Assembly: GCF_003173595.1 (NCBI RefSeq)
Contig: NZ_QGNZ01000002.1
Coordinates: 558,001-622,000 of the forward strand
DNA length: 64,000 nt
From: Pedobacter yonginensis
GTDB lineage: Bacteria; Bacteroidota; Bacteroidia; Sphingobacteriales; Sphingobacteriaceae
Reading direction: 5' to 3'
The position numbers and the translations under genes were made by a program. Below are positions 45,862 to 56,300 of the stretch, piece by piece. How positions within the stretch are numbered: position 1 is the stretch's first letter; each line of letters starts with the position of its first letter. The notes below the pieces were generated by a model that worked only from the letters and a program-made list of their open reading frames with translations, was not told the origin of the DNA and did no database searches.

Positions 45862-47781
45862 ATGGCTAGATTAAATCTACTGGAGGAGACACGCTTCGAG
45901 AAATTACACGTAAGTGTGTTCGAAAATCCAAAAATTGCTTCTATTAATGTGGCACATCGCATTGCGAATCTCATTAAAACAAAGCAAGCAAACAATGCAC
46001 CTGCAGTACTGGGCTTAGCAACAGGTGTTACCCCAATTGCCGTTTACGCCGAACTGGTGAGACTGCATAAGGAGGAGGGCTTAAGTTTTAACAACGTAAT
46101 TACTTTCAATTTGGATGAGTATTATCCAATGCAGCCAACCGCAGCGCAGAGTTACGTTACCTTTATGAACGAAAATCTTTTCGATCATATCGACATTAAA
46201 AAAGAGAATATCCACATTCCTGACGGAACACTTCCACTGGAGGACATTCCGGCATTCTGTTTGGATTACGAAAAAAAAATCGGCGATCTTGGCGGATTGG
46301 ACATCCAGATTCTCGGCATTGGTCGTACTGGTCACATCGGTTTTAACGAGCCGGGCTCTGCACCAAACTCTGGAACCCGTCTGGTTACCCTAGATGACCT
46401 AACCCGTAGAGATGCGGCAAGAGATTTCGGAGGAAAAACCTTCGTTCCAACCAAAGCCATTACCATGGGTATTGGCACAATTTTCAAAGCGAGGGAAATT
46501 ATTTTGATGGCTTGGAGCCGTAAAAAAGCTTCAATTATTAAAAAGGCTGTTGAAGGTGAAATCTCTGGCGATGTTCCTGCTACTTACCTTCAGCTTTCAG
46601 ATCATGTTGAGTTTATCTTAGATACGCCAGCAGCATCAGAACTGACTCGATTTAACACTCCTTGGTTGGTTAAAGATTGTGTGTGGACAGATACTCTAAT
46701 TCGCAAAGCCGTAATTTGGTTAGCAAACACTTTAAAGAAACCTATTTTAAAGCTTACCGAAGATGATTACAACAACAACGGTATGGCACAATTGGCAACT
46801 GAAAAGGGCCCAGTTTACAACATTAACATCCATATTTTCAATAAATTACAACATACCATTACAGGTTGGCCAGGCGGAAAACCAAATGCGGATGATTCTC
46901 AGCGACCAGAAAGAGCTGAACCAGCAAAAAAACGTGTCATTATTTTTTCTCCGCACCCTGATGATGACGTAATCTCTATGGGTGGTACATTTATTCGTTT
47001 GGTTGATCAGAAACATGATGTTCATGTGGCTTATCAAACTTCGGGCAATACTGCGGTTTGGGATGATGATGCACTACGCTTTGTAGAATTCAATGTAGAT
47101 TTTACAGAAAAAATGGGCATGGATAATTCGCACTTAAAGGATTTGTATAATAAAATGCGAACCTTTATTGAGCAGAAGAGACCAAACCAAGTAGATACGC
47201 CAGAAATTCAAACGGTTAAAGGTTTAATTAGAAAAGGAGAAGCCATTGCTGGTGCACGTTATTGTGGATTAGATGACGATCACATTCATTTCCAAGCACT
47301 ACCTTTTTACGAGAGCGGAAAGAATCAGAAAAATCCGGTAACGGATGAAGATATAGAGCTTACCATTGATTTGCTTCAGAAAGTTAAGCCTCAGCAAGTT
47401 TTTGCCGCCGGCGATTTTGAAGATCCGCATGGAACACACATCGTTTGCTTTAACATTATTCTTGAAGCACTTAAACGTTTGCGTAAAACGGAAAGCTGGG
47501 CACAAGATTGCTGGTTGTGGATGTACCGCGGCGCATGGCACGAGTTTGAAACACACGAAATCGAAATGGCCGTTCCAATTAGTCCACAAGAATTAGAACG
47601 CAAAAAATATGCAATCTTTAAGCACCAAAGCCAAAAAGACCGAGCCGTTTTCCCTGGTGATGATGCTAGAGAATTTTGGCAACGTGCAGAGGATCGTAAT
47701 CGCGATACGGCTAAAGCTTATGATGAGTTAGGTTTGGCCGAATATGAAGCCATGGAAGCGTTTGTACGCTGGAAATTTTAA
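45862..47781 (+). CDS. Glucosamine-6-phosphate deaminase fused to a PIG-L/LmbE deacetylase-like domain
   Basis: This 639-residue protein joins two enzymes. Residues about 15-280 are NagB-like: FNLDEYYPM (Asp85) and the GIGRTGHIGFNEPGS phosphate loop near 152. This half turns glucosamine-6-phosphate into fructose-6-phosphate plus ammonia. After a linker (about 285-355), the second half (about 355-639) has the PIG-L metal motif HPDDDVISMGG near 365 and DPHGTH near 522, typical of zinc-dependent GlcNAc-type deacetylases. Fusion suggests deacetylation and deamination of GlcNAc-6-phosphate in one chain, replacing a separate NagA; this is an inference. Long NagB-like proteins of this form occur in other Bacteroidota. 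Confidence 0.9.
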   Translation: MARLNLLEETRFEKLHVSVFENPKIASINVAHRIANLIKTKQANNAPAVLGLATGVTPIAVYAELVRLHKEEGLSFNNVITFNLDEYYPMQPTAAQSYVTFMNENLFDHIDIKKENIHIPDGTLPLEDIPAFCLDYEKKIGDLGGLDIQILGIGRTGHIGFNEPGSAPNSGTRLVTLDDLTRRDAARDFGGKTFVPTKAITMGIGTIFKAREIILMAWSRKKASIIKKAVEGEISGDVPATYLQLSDHVEFILDTPAASELTRFNTPWLVKDCVWTDTLIRKAVIWLANTLKKPILKLTEDDYNNNGMAQLATEKGPVYNINIHIFNKLQHTITGWPGGKPNADDSQRPERAEPAKKRVIIFSPHPDDDVISMGGTFIRLVDQKHDVHVAYQTSGNTAVWDDDALRFVEFNVDFTEKMGMDNSHLKDLYNKMRTFIEQKRPNQVDTPEIQTVKGLIRKGEAIAGARYCGLDDDHIHFQALPFYESGKNQKNPVTDEDIELTIDLLQKVKPQQVFAAGDFEDPHGTHIVCFNIILEALKRLRKTESWAQDCWLWMYRGAWHEFETHEIEMAVPISPQELERKKYAIFKHQSQKDRAVFPGDDAREFWQRAEDRNRDTAKAYDELGLAEYEAMEAFVRWKF

Positions 47782-47789
47782 ATAAGATC

Positions 47790-47846
47790 ATCTTGCGAAG
47801 TTTGGAAAGCCTAAGGGCATAAAAAGACTTCGCAAGATTTTTTTTT
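47790..47846 (+). terminator. Strong terminator of the NagB fusion gene
   Basis: ATCTTGCGAAGT (47790-47801) pairs perfectly with ACTTCGCAAGAT (47827-47838) and is followed by nine T. The 25-nt loop is unusually long. The element overlaps the end of a repeat-like open frame on the other strand. Confidence 0.85.
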
Positions 47847-47850
47847 GAAT

Positions 47851-47985
47851 ATTGCGCGCCAGCGCAATTAATCGCTGCCCTTTTGGTTCGTCACCAAGAG
47901 TAGAAAATCCATCAAATGCTTTTGGTCCGTCTAAACTTGATGGTTTGCGCCCTAGGTATGATATTGCTGTTTTCTTTTCAGTGTC
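47851..47985. repeat. Hairpin-rich intergenic element, repeat-like
   Basis: Three hairpins follow in close order: ATTGCGC/GCGCAAT (47851-47857 and 47862-47868), TTGGT/ACCAA (47883-47887 and 47893-47897) and CCATCAA/TTGATGG (47909-47915 and 47937-47943). An open frame without a start codon runs on the minus strand across 47788-47988 with SSLDGPKAFDGFS in it. It reads like a repeat-borne frame rather than a gene. Confidence 0.5.
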
Positions 47986-48021
47986 CAGCTAATTCAATAG
48001 GTTGTTTGATCAATTTAGCAA

Positions 48022-49182
48022 TTATACTTTAATAATGATGTTTCGCTTATACATAATCCAAAGAAGCACATAGAAACCCAAAACATAGGTAATTGCCCAA
48101 ACCAATGATGCATTTATGGGCGAGAAAAAAGGTTGATAACAGGTATCATAAAAATGAACCAATAAAGGCGTTTTAGTTCCATCAGGTTGAGTAATTTTAA
48201 TCATATTCAATACTCGTGGCATCAATCCCGCAAGGAAAAAAACAGTAATGGCGTTTACACCATAAACAACAAAAGGCGTAGTAAATTTTTTATAGCCCTG
48301 CACATCAATAAGCCAATAACACAATGCCAAGGCAATAGATGCTAGTCCGCCAGCATATAAAACATAGGAGCTTGTCCATAATGCTTTGTTGATTGGAAAC
48401 TGCAAATCCCACAACAAGCCTGCAACAACCGATAAAATACCCACCGTAAACAACCAAGATACTTTGCTTGCATTGTCTATATCTTTCCTGCGCATCCAGA
48501 TGCCAACTAAAACCCCAAATAAGCAGGTGCCAACGGCTGGCAATGTGCTCAATACCCCCTCAGGATCCCAAGTTTTGGAAGATGCCCACGTGTGTGCTTC
48601 AGTTAATACACCGCGATCAATCCATGCGGCTAAATTGGTTTCCTTTTCTAAATTGGGATAGCCAACGCCTGGTACGGGAACAAACGACATTAAAGCCCAA
48701 TATACCGCTAGGATAACAATTAAAGTTTTGAAGATGGTTTTCTCTGATGCTTTCAGAAAAACAATACTGCTGATGATGAACACAATTCCAATTCTCTGCA
48801 AAACGCCAAGCAACCTTACGGTTTCAAAAGCCTCCCAAATGGATCTGTGATCGATTATTGCATTTATGATTTTAGAAAATATGGCTAAGAAAAAGCCTAA
48901 AAAGTAAAGTGTTAAGCCTCTCTTGATGGCTTTGAAAATTGTTTTGCTATGTGTTGATGGATTGGCTTTGCTGCTGCTCATGGCAAAGGCTATGGAAACA
49001 CCCACAATCCATAAAAAAAAAGGAAAAATTAAATCGGTGGGTGTACAACCGTTCCATTCTGCATGTTCTAAAGGGGCATAAATATGTCCCCAACTTCCGG
49101 GGTTGTTTACTAAAATCATGGCGGCTACAGTTAAGCCTCTAAAGAAATCTAGAGAAAGCAAGCGTTGTTTTGGTTCGGTCAT
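48022..49182 (-). CDS. NagX/DUF5009-type membrane acyltransferase (heparan-alpha-glucosaminide N-acetyltransferase-like)
   Basis: This 386-residue polytopic protein has about ten transmembrane helices. The N-terminal RLLSLDFFRGLTVAAMILVNNPG with DFFRG, followed by WNGCTPTDLIFPFFLWIVG, marks the HGSNAT-related family (DUF1624/DUF5009; NagX of some GlcNAc-utilisation clusters). The eukaryotic relative transfers acetyl to terminal glucosamine; bacterial activity is not firmly shown. Its position near anmK and the NagB fusion fits an amino-sugar role, possibly re-acetylating or transporting sugars at the inner membrane. It lies on its own strand with about 175 bp to the next gene. Confidence 0.88.
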   Translation of the reverse strand: MTEPKQRLLSLDFFRGLTVAAMILVNNPGSWGHIYAPLEHAEWNGCTPTDLIFPFFLWIVGVSIAFAMSSSKANPSTHSKTIFKAIKRGLTLYFLGFFLAIFSKIINAIIDHRSIWEAFETVRLLGVLQRIGIVFIISSIVFLKASEKTIFKTLIVILAVYWALMSFVPVPGVGYPNLEKETNLAAWIDRGVLTEAHTWASSKTWDPEGVLSTLPAVGTCLFGVLVGIWMRRKDIDNASKVSWLFTVGILSVVAGLLWDLQFPINKALWTSSYVLYAGGLASIALALCYWLIDVQGYKKFTTPFVVYGVNAITVFFLAGLMPRVLNMIKITQPDGTKTPLLVHFYDTCYQPFFSPINASLVWAITYVLGFYVLLWIMYKRNIIIKV

Positions 49183-49358
49183 GATTTTTATTCGGGGTTG
49201 AGAAACCTAATTTAAAGGTTTGTTTTTATAATTAGAAATAAAATACTGAAACGATAATTAAAGCGTCAGTTGGATTCTTCAAGCATCACTCAAGTGGCGA
49301 TGAAAATATTTTTTTGCTGGTATTTTGAAAATTGAGCAACTATATAGCCATGTTTCGT

Positions 49359-50474
49359 TTATGCCAACCTTTTACGCAACCATTTGCGAACAGGTTCGTC
49401 ATACCATTTTAAGGTAAGATAGGCCAAAACAATTGCGCCGATTAAAATGAGCAGGGCGTAAGGCCATGCCTCAAAAATTGTTAGCCCTTTATGATTGCTG
49501 ATCCAGGCAACATAGAAATATACCAACGGATAATGTACCAGATAGAGTGGGTAAGATATATCGCCGAGAAATTTGCATAGCCTTTGCTCGGCTTGAGTTT
49601 TAATAATGCCACTCGCCCCAAGATAAACGATTAATGGAAAAACGATGATGATGCATACAGATTCGTAAAGCCCATTCATCCAAAGGTGTTCTGCACCGCC
49701 TATTCGTGGCATATAAAGTACAACCGCAATCAAAAGACTACACCACAAAAAAGCGTTTTTAATTTTGGTGGGCTTGGCCATGCGAGATAGTAACAAGCCA
49801 GCAAAAAACGGATACATGGTACGGGTTAAGCCTATGCGTACCTGCTCCACATTGAGTGTCCAACCTCCACTAACATCGCCATTTGTAATTGCCAACTGCG
49901 CAAGGGCAATCCCTGCAATCACCACTAGAATACCCAATGCTACTTTGGAAAACTTCCGAACCCAAACTGCATAAAGAATATTGGCAATGTATTCGAAAAA
50001 TAAGGACCAACCGACACTATTTAATGGATGCATTTCCTGCCATCCACGAATATCGAGACTTAGCGGCACTGGAAGTATGGTATAGCCGATCAGCATCACC
50101 AATAGCATTTTCCAAATCGGTATGGTGTGAATGAGTGGCCATATTGTCGAATCTGTATAGTAGAACCCAATAGCACCTAAGGTCAGGCCGAGTACCACCA
50201 TCGGTTGAAGACGCTGGATACGGCGCTTGAAAAAATTGCCAATTGTCATTTTTGGCCAACGATCGTCGTAGGCATAGCCCATCACAAAACCAGAAAGCAA
50301 AAAGAAAAAATCAACGGCCAGGTAACCGTGGTTAACTAAAATATCTAAATGCCCAGTGCCTAACGTTTCAGTAAGGTGAAAGGTTACCACAATTATGGCT
50401 GCAACGCCCCGAAGACCATCTAAAATGGGGTAATGCGGTTTAGTTACAAGGGCATTGGTTTGGTCAGTTTTCAT
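49359..50474 (-). CDS. Acyltransferase family 3 (OafA-like) membrane protein
   Basis: This 371-residue integral membrane acyltransferase has about ten helices. The N-terminal part has YPILDGLRGVAAIIVVTFHL with the typical DGLRG and the catalytic-type His, followed by FFFLLSGFVMGYAYDDRW. These enzymes O-acylate surface sugars, lipopolysaccharide or exopolysaccharide. It is on the same strand as the NagX-like gene and a GHL10 hydrolase but is not tightly packed with either. The acceptor sugar cannot be told from the sequence. Confidence 0.92.
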   Translation of the reverse strand: MKTDQTNALVTKPHYPILDGLRGVAAIIVVTFHLTETLGTGHLDILVNHGYLAVDFFFLLSGFVMGYAYDDRWPKMTIGNFFKRRIQRLQPMVVLGLTLGAIGFYYTDSTIWPLIHTIPIWKMLLVMLIGYTILPVPLSLDIRGWQEMHPLNSVGWSLFFEYIANILYAVWVRKFSKVALGILVVIAGIALAQLAITNGDVSGGWTLNVEQVRIGLTRTMYPFFAGLLLSRMAKPTKIKNAFLWCSLLIAVVLYMPRIGGAEHLWMNGLYESVCIIIVFPLIVYLGASGIIKTQAEQRLCKFLGDISYPLYLVHYPLVYFYVAWISNHKGLTIFEAWPYALLILIGAIVLAYLTLKWYDEPVRKWLRKRLA

Positions 50475-50600
50475 TTAGGCTATAAAACCGCAATTTGTCG
50501 AAAAATGAGTAATATTCTCTTTTCCGACGAATTTTTTACAATATAGGCCGTCAATCATTTTAACGATGGAGCAGATGCAAATCCAATTTAAAAGAGCGAA

Positions 50601-52145
50601 TTACTCTTTAGAAACCGGAACTTCTACACCAACAGGCCCACTTGGTTCGCTTTCGTTTTTCAGCCGATCTAAAGCAGTTACCAAATAACTGTATCTCTTG
50701 CCATTCTCAACACTGGTGTCGATAAAGGAAACATAATCTTCAAAACTGATTTTTAGGATGTTTTTTGGATCTAAGGTTGAGATTTTTTCACCTTCGTTAA
50801 ACCTATAAACCACAAAGCCAGATGCGGTTTCCCCATCTTTGGCTTTTGCAGGAAGTTGCCATTTTAAATGCACCCCATCTTTTAGGGCATCAGCAGCTAA
50901 AGCTTGCGGCTGGTTCGGTGCAACTTCATCCAACCAAGGCATTTGCGGAGGCAGTGCAGGATATTTATATAAATCTGTTTTTAGCGAATCTCCTGTGGCG
51001 CGGGCTACTGTACTTAACGATTTTGACGAAAAGAAAACGCTGCCCTGGATGCGATTATTTTCTCGCAAATATCTAATCTGATTGGGAATTTCTGATGGAT
51101 TTTTCCAGGCCATTTCAGCCCTCGAATTAACCAAATAAGCGCCCTGACCGATATATACATGTCGCCCGTAACTGTTGTTGCTCCACCAATCTACTAAAGT
51201 GGCGTATGGTGCAACTTTTCTGCTAAAAGTAAAGTAAACTTGTGGATTGATGTAATCTACCCAACCCTCTTTAACCCATTTACGACTATCGGCATACAAT
51301 TCTGCATAGTTAGATAGGCCACTACTTGCCGATCCTTCAGGATCTTCATATTTATTTCGCCAAATGCCGAAGGGGCTTATTCCAAACTTAACGAATTTTT
51401 TATAGTGGTGAATGCTGTCATCCAATTCCTTAATCAATAAATCTACGTTGTTTCGTCGCCAATCTTTAATGTCAGAAAAGTTGTTTGGGTTTTTATAAAA
51501 CGTGTCGCCATCATTAATTTTTTGTCCTTCTATCGGGTAAGGATAGAAATAATCATCGAAATGCACGCCGTCTATATCGTATTCTTTAACAACATCTAAA
51601 ATTACCTGAACAATGTATGCCCTAACTTCAGGAATGCCCGGATCGAATTGTTTTTTGCCGCCATAATTAAAAAACCATTCTGGATGTTTCCTTGTAATAT
51701 GATCTGCACTAAAAACGGTATTTGCACTCATGCTTGCGCGATAAGGATTAAACCAAGCATGCAACTCCATCCCTCTAAAATGGGCTTCTTTAATTGCAAA
51801 GGCTAAAGGATCGTATCCGGGCGCTGGCGCTAAACCCTGCTTGCCCATTAGCCATTGGCTCCAAGGTTCTCTAGATTTGGTATAAAAAGCATCGGCAGCT
51901 GGCCTAACTTGTAAAATTACAGCATTCATACCCTGGCTCTTATGCCTTTCTAGTATGCCGATTAACTCTTGTTTTTGTTGATCAATGCTTAATCCTGGCC
52001 TTGAGGGCCAATCGATATTGGTTACAGTGGCCACCCAAACGCCCCTGAACTCTCTTTTTGGTGCAATTTTTGATAATGCTTGAGCATTTAATATGAAAGG
52101 TATCACGATTAAAAATAAAAGTGCGTTTAGAAAGTTTTTAAGCAT
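50601..52145 (-). CDS. Secreted glycoside hydrolase-like protein (GHL10/DUF187, DigH/YddW type)
   Basis: This 514-residue secreted protein has a signal peptide ending NAQ. The TIM-barrel-like GHL10 domain (about 30-400) has FRGVWVATVTNIDWPSR at its start, DIDGVHFDDYFYPYPI with the likely acidic catalytic pair, and GWVDYINPQVYF. A fibronectin-III-like domain (about 405-510) follows. E. coli DigH (YddW) of this family cuts denuded peptidoglycan glycan strands, so this may release the amino sugars used by the neighbouring genes. It is divergent from a coiled-coil gene and has no tight operon partner. Confidence 0.93.
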   Translation of the reverse strand: MLKNFLNALLFLIVIPFILNAQALSKIAPKREFRGVWVATVTNIDWPSRPGLSIDQQKQELIGILERHKSQGMNAVILQVRPAADAFYTKSREPWSQWLMGKQGLAPAPGYDPLAFAIKEAHFRGMELHAWFNPYRASMSANTVFSADHITRKHPEWFFNYGGKKQFDPGIPEVRAYIVQVILDVVKEYDIDGVHFDDYFYPYPIEGQKINDGDTFYKNPNNFSDIKDWRRNNVDLLIKELDDSIHHYKKFVKFGISPFGIWRNKYEDPEGSASSGLSNYAELYADSRKWVKEGWVDYINPQVYFTFSRKVAPYATLVDWWSNNSYGRHVYIGQGAYLVNSRAEMAWKNPSEIPNQIRYLRENNRIQGSVFFSSKSLSTVARATGDSLKTDLYKYPALPPQMPWLDEVAPNQPQALAADALKDGVHLKWQLPAKAKDGETASGFVVYRFNEGEKISTLDPKNILKISFEDYVSFIDTSVENGKRYSYLVTALDRLKNESEPSGPVGVEVPVSKE

Positions 52146-52355
52146 TATTTCTGTTGTGTTTTTTTTTCAGGATGTATGTGTGTGTTCATTTTAATACAGA
52201 GCGAACGTTAGCAAGTAAACGATTTTTTTTAAAAAGTCATATAAGTTTATTTAAAAATTTTAATTTGCACGCCTATTTAGAATTAATTGTGTAAAACCAT
52301 TTACCTATGGAGATCCAAAATTATATTAATTTGAGAAGATACAGCATTATTAAAA

Positions 52356-53258
52356 ATGGAACCACAAAACGTTAGTAAAGGCGATAGGAACAAAATTTAC
52401 TTTTTAGTTATTGTTATTGTAGCCTTAATTGGCACTAACGCATTCTTATTTTTTAAAGACCGACAGCAGAGCCAAAGGTTTGTTACGGTGAGTACCGAAA
52501 AGGATAAGTTGCGCCTAGAGGTAGAAAAAATAGAAGTCGAACTGGATAAAGTTAATGCCTTGAATCTGGATTTGGGCGAGAAATTAGAATCTGAACAAAA
52601 ACTCGCTAGAGAGAAAATTGCCGAACTCAAAACTGCATTAGAAAAAGGGCAAATTACGCAAGGAGAATTAGATAAAGCCTACACACAAATTAGCGAGCTT
52701 AAGGTATTTGTTAAGAATTATAACGATCAAATCCTACAGCTACAGCGCGATAATTTATTTTTAAAAAATAGCCGAGATAGTTTAGAAAGCACTCTAAAAA
52801 ATCTAAGCGGAAGGGCTTCAAACCTCGAAAACGAAAATTCTAACCTTAATGCTAAAGTTAAAACCGCAGCAGCATTAAAACTTCAAAATGCAGAAATTGT
52901 TGCTTTTAGAACCAAATCAAATGGTAAGAAAATTGAAGTTACTAAATCTTCAGGGACAGAAAAGTTAAGCGTTCGCTTTAGTATTGTGCCTAATGAACTT
53001 GCAGAAAAAGGCCACCACAACATTTATTTAAGGGTTTTTGATCCGGCAGGCAATCTTCTTGCCGATGAAAGTAACCGTTTTGAAGCCGATGGGCAGGAAA
53101 TGCAATTCAGCCATTCTATTTTTATCAATTACAATAACGACGATAGTACCTATGTAATCGATTGGGCAAATCCAAATCCCTTCATCAAAGGCATTTATAC
53201 CGTAATTTTATATGCTGACGGAAATACATTGGGCAAAGCGCAAATAGATTTAAAATAA
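52356..53258 (+). CDS. Single-pass coiled-coil membrane protein of unknown function
   Basis: This 300-residue protein has one transmembrane helix (about 14-33), then a long coiled coil (about 45-185) with heptad-like Leu/Ile and charged residues. A globular beta-rich C-terminal domain (about 190-300) ends IYTVILYADGNTLGKAQIDL, like a small Ig-like or lipocalin-type fold. The N-terminus is short and cytoplasmic. It may be a periplasmic spacer or scaffold. It faces away from the DigH-like gene, and an 8-bp inverted repeat overlaps its stop. I do not recognise a named family. Confidence 0.78.
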   Translation: MEPQNVSKGDRNKIYFLVIVIVALIGTNAFLFFKDRQQSQRFVTVSTEKDKLRLEVEKIEVELDKVNALNLDLGEKLESEQKLAREKIAELKTALEKGQITQGELDKAYTQISELKVFVKNYNDQILQLQRDNLFLKNSRDSLESTLKNLSGRASNLENENSNLNAKVKTAAALKLQNAEIVAFRTKSNGKKIEVTKSSGTEKLSVRFSIVPNELAEKGHHNIYLRVFDPAGNLLADESNRFEADGQEMQFSHSIFINYNNDDSTYVIDWANPNPFIKGIYTVILYADGNTLGKAQIDLK

Positions 53259-53309
53259 TCTGAGTTCAGGAAAACAGATTATCTTTCAAAACTGTGCGTT
53301 TTCAGCTGG

Positions 53310-56300
53310 TTAAGCTAGTGGAAAAGTTAAATAAAATATTGTTCCCACCCCTGTTACCGAAGTAAAGCTAATCGTTCCACCGGCGTTTTCTGTTGCTTGT
53401 TTTACAAATGCCAAGCCTAAACCCGTACCCGATGTTTTGGTGGTAAAATTTGGAACAAATATCTTATCGTGCAGCATTGCAGGAATCCCCTTTCCATTAT
53501 CTTTTATTTCGATGTAAACAAAATCTTTGTCGTTGTACAAAGTTGTCGTTATACAGCATTTACTATCCGAATCTATGGCTTCAATTGCGTTTTTAAATAG
53601 ATTATTGAAGGTGCGCAACAGCTGATCGCTATCTGCAAGGATATGCAGGGTAAAGGTTGCCTTGTATAAAATGTTAATCTCTACATTTTCTGTACTTTTA
53701 AAAACTTCGCGGGCACGCTCTACAATCGGCAAAATTTCCAAACGCTCTAAACGGGTATCGGGCATCTTGGCGAAATTAGAAAACTCAGAAGCAATTTTTG
53801 ATAAGCTATCTATCTGCTCGATAAAGGATTTGCTAAATTTATTAAACTTGACTTCAAAATTCGGGTCTTTCTCTTTCCAAGATTTTTCCAGCAACTGAAC
53901 CCCCAATTTTAATGGCGTTAAGGGGTTTTTAATCTCATGTGCCACCTGCTTAGCCATTTCCCGCCATGCACTCTCACGCTCGGAACGGGCAAGCTTCAGT
54001 GCACTATCCTCTAAGGCCGCAATCATGCTATTATACTCTTTGATTAAAGAACCGATCTCATCATGCCTCCGCCACACGATAGGTTCGTTGCGCTGACCAA
54101 TTTTTGTTTTACTGATGCTTTCTTGAATGAAAGTTAAAGGGTTGGTAATTTGATTGGCTAAAAACACGGCCAATACGCCAATCGCCACAAAAACAAGAGC
54201 ATAAATATTAATTAGATTACTCACAAACAAAGCAATCTTATCACTATATTCTTCCTCGTTTGAATAATTTGGCAAACTAATGTATGCAATCGTTTTATTC
54301 TGGGCATTCCGTATGGGGGCATAAGCGGCGGCGTAAGTTAAGGCCCCAATTTTCTCTTCCGAGTTGATAAACTCCGAACGGTGTAAATCGTGCAGGTAAA
54401 TGTATGCCATAGGCCCCATTTTCGTTCCGATAACTTTAGAAGTAAACAACTTCGGATAGGTTGTCATCATCAAATCTCCATTTGTATCATATAGATTCAA
54501 ATCGGCGTTGTTTATATCGGCAAAGTTGTTAAAATCAGCTGCAGAATTTTCATCATTTGAAATCATTCCATTGTTAAAAACCTGTTTTTCAAAGTTTTGC
54601 TGCACCTTTCTGATTTTATCTTTAATGATAATATCTTGTTGACTTCTATATTCATTATTCATATAATAATAGGTGGTATAGCCCACAATAAGTAAGGTGG
54701 CCACAACCGATAGCACAATGGATAATTGAATTCGTGTTTTATAGAGGATTTTGTTGGCATTAATCATTAACGATCGGTTAATGCTAAACCAGCCCACGCG
54801 GTCATCATCTAAATTTTTAATCAGCCAAACCAATCCATATAGCAATAGGGAGAATACAATAAATACGATAAAGAAAAATGAAAGTGCTGCTAAGCGCTCT
54901 ACATAGCCCACTTTTTCTTTGCTGATAACCACCATCTTACTGTCTGATGGTTTATAAATCAAATGGCTATAGTGTAGCGCATCATCACTACTGTTTACAA
55001 AATCATCCTTAACTCCCTTGAAAACACTGCCATTTAAGGGGTATGTATAATTACCCGACTGGTTAAGGAGTTTATTGTTGCTGTACAGGGCAATTGAGTA
55101 ACCCTTAAAATCATCATTCTTGATTAATTTTTGATCGCCCAATAAATCAGGTAAACGATTGTTGTAGTTGTAAGGTTTCGATCGTAGCTCAACAATCAAG
55201 GTTCCCTGCAAGCTGTTTTTATTAAACACGGGGATGATCCCAAAATAATCTTGATAACCGAAAGTATTATTTACCTGATAGAAATAGTTTGATCCATCTA
55301 TTTTAACCGATCCCGCCTCAACCAAATTCTTATACTTGTCAATGGGTTGGGTATTGGCTTTATTGATCGATTTTTCGAATTTGTTGTAGGCATATATTTG
55401 ATAATCAAATCGGGTTAAGTATCCATCCAGATAGTTTTTGACATGGTTTTTAAGTACCCCGTATTTACCGCTATCACTTTCAGTAAAAAATTTCACCAAA
55501 AAATTATCTGTAAGAAGTTGGTTTTCCAAACCGCTTAAGGCAATTATCGCACTCGGATCATCAGATGATTGAACTTTTCTGGCTAATGGCTCGCGCAAGC
55601 TACGCTCGGTAATATCTTTGTATTTAATATATTTTATGGATGTATTAAATGCTAAACAGAAAAAAACAATGGCAAATAAGCCTATAGAGAAACGGATTTC
55701 TTTTACATAAGCACTTCTTACAACGACGAAAAAAACAAGAGCAAACACAATAAAAAAGGCAGTAAAATCTGTGCTTAGTTTATAGATAAAAACAGCTATA
55801 AATCCGGTTAAGAATATGGTTAAGCGTTCAGAATTGCTTACGTTTAATTGCTTAGTAACACAGGTAGAAATGATGGTTACCAGATAAATTTGAAACCAAA
55901 CCAAACATAAAATTACAATACTTACCCAGCTCGTTCCGCCCAGTTTTAGGATGTTTACGATATCAAAATTGATTTTTGAGTTGTAAATTAAACCAAAAAA
56001 CACTTCATCAGCCAATAGCGCAATCCACCCAATAAACACCATCAGCAAGATGTGAATAGCGATACCTACAAACTTGTTTTGTTTAATCCACTCGCCAAAC
56101 TTATATTGCTCTTTATGGTTATAAACAAACAGTAACACCCAGGTTATGGCAATTACGTTCATTAAAAAATCTCCCAAAGAGGGCATTAGAAAACTTTCAG
56201 CATAAATTACAGGGTCGAACAAATCGACTGCAAAACGATGGTTAAACCAGCCATAGGTTAAATCTGTTAGCCTAAAGATTAAAAAGAAAGCCACAAACAA

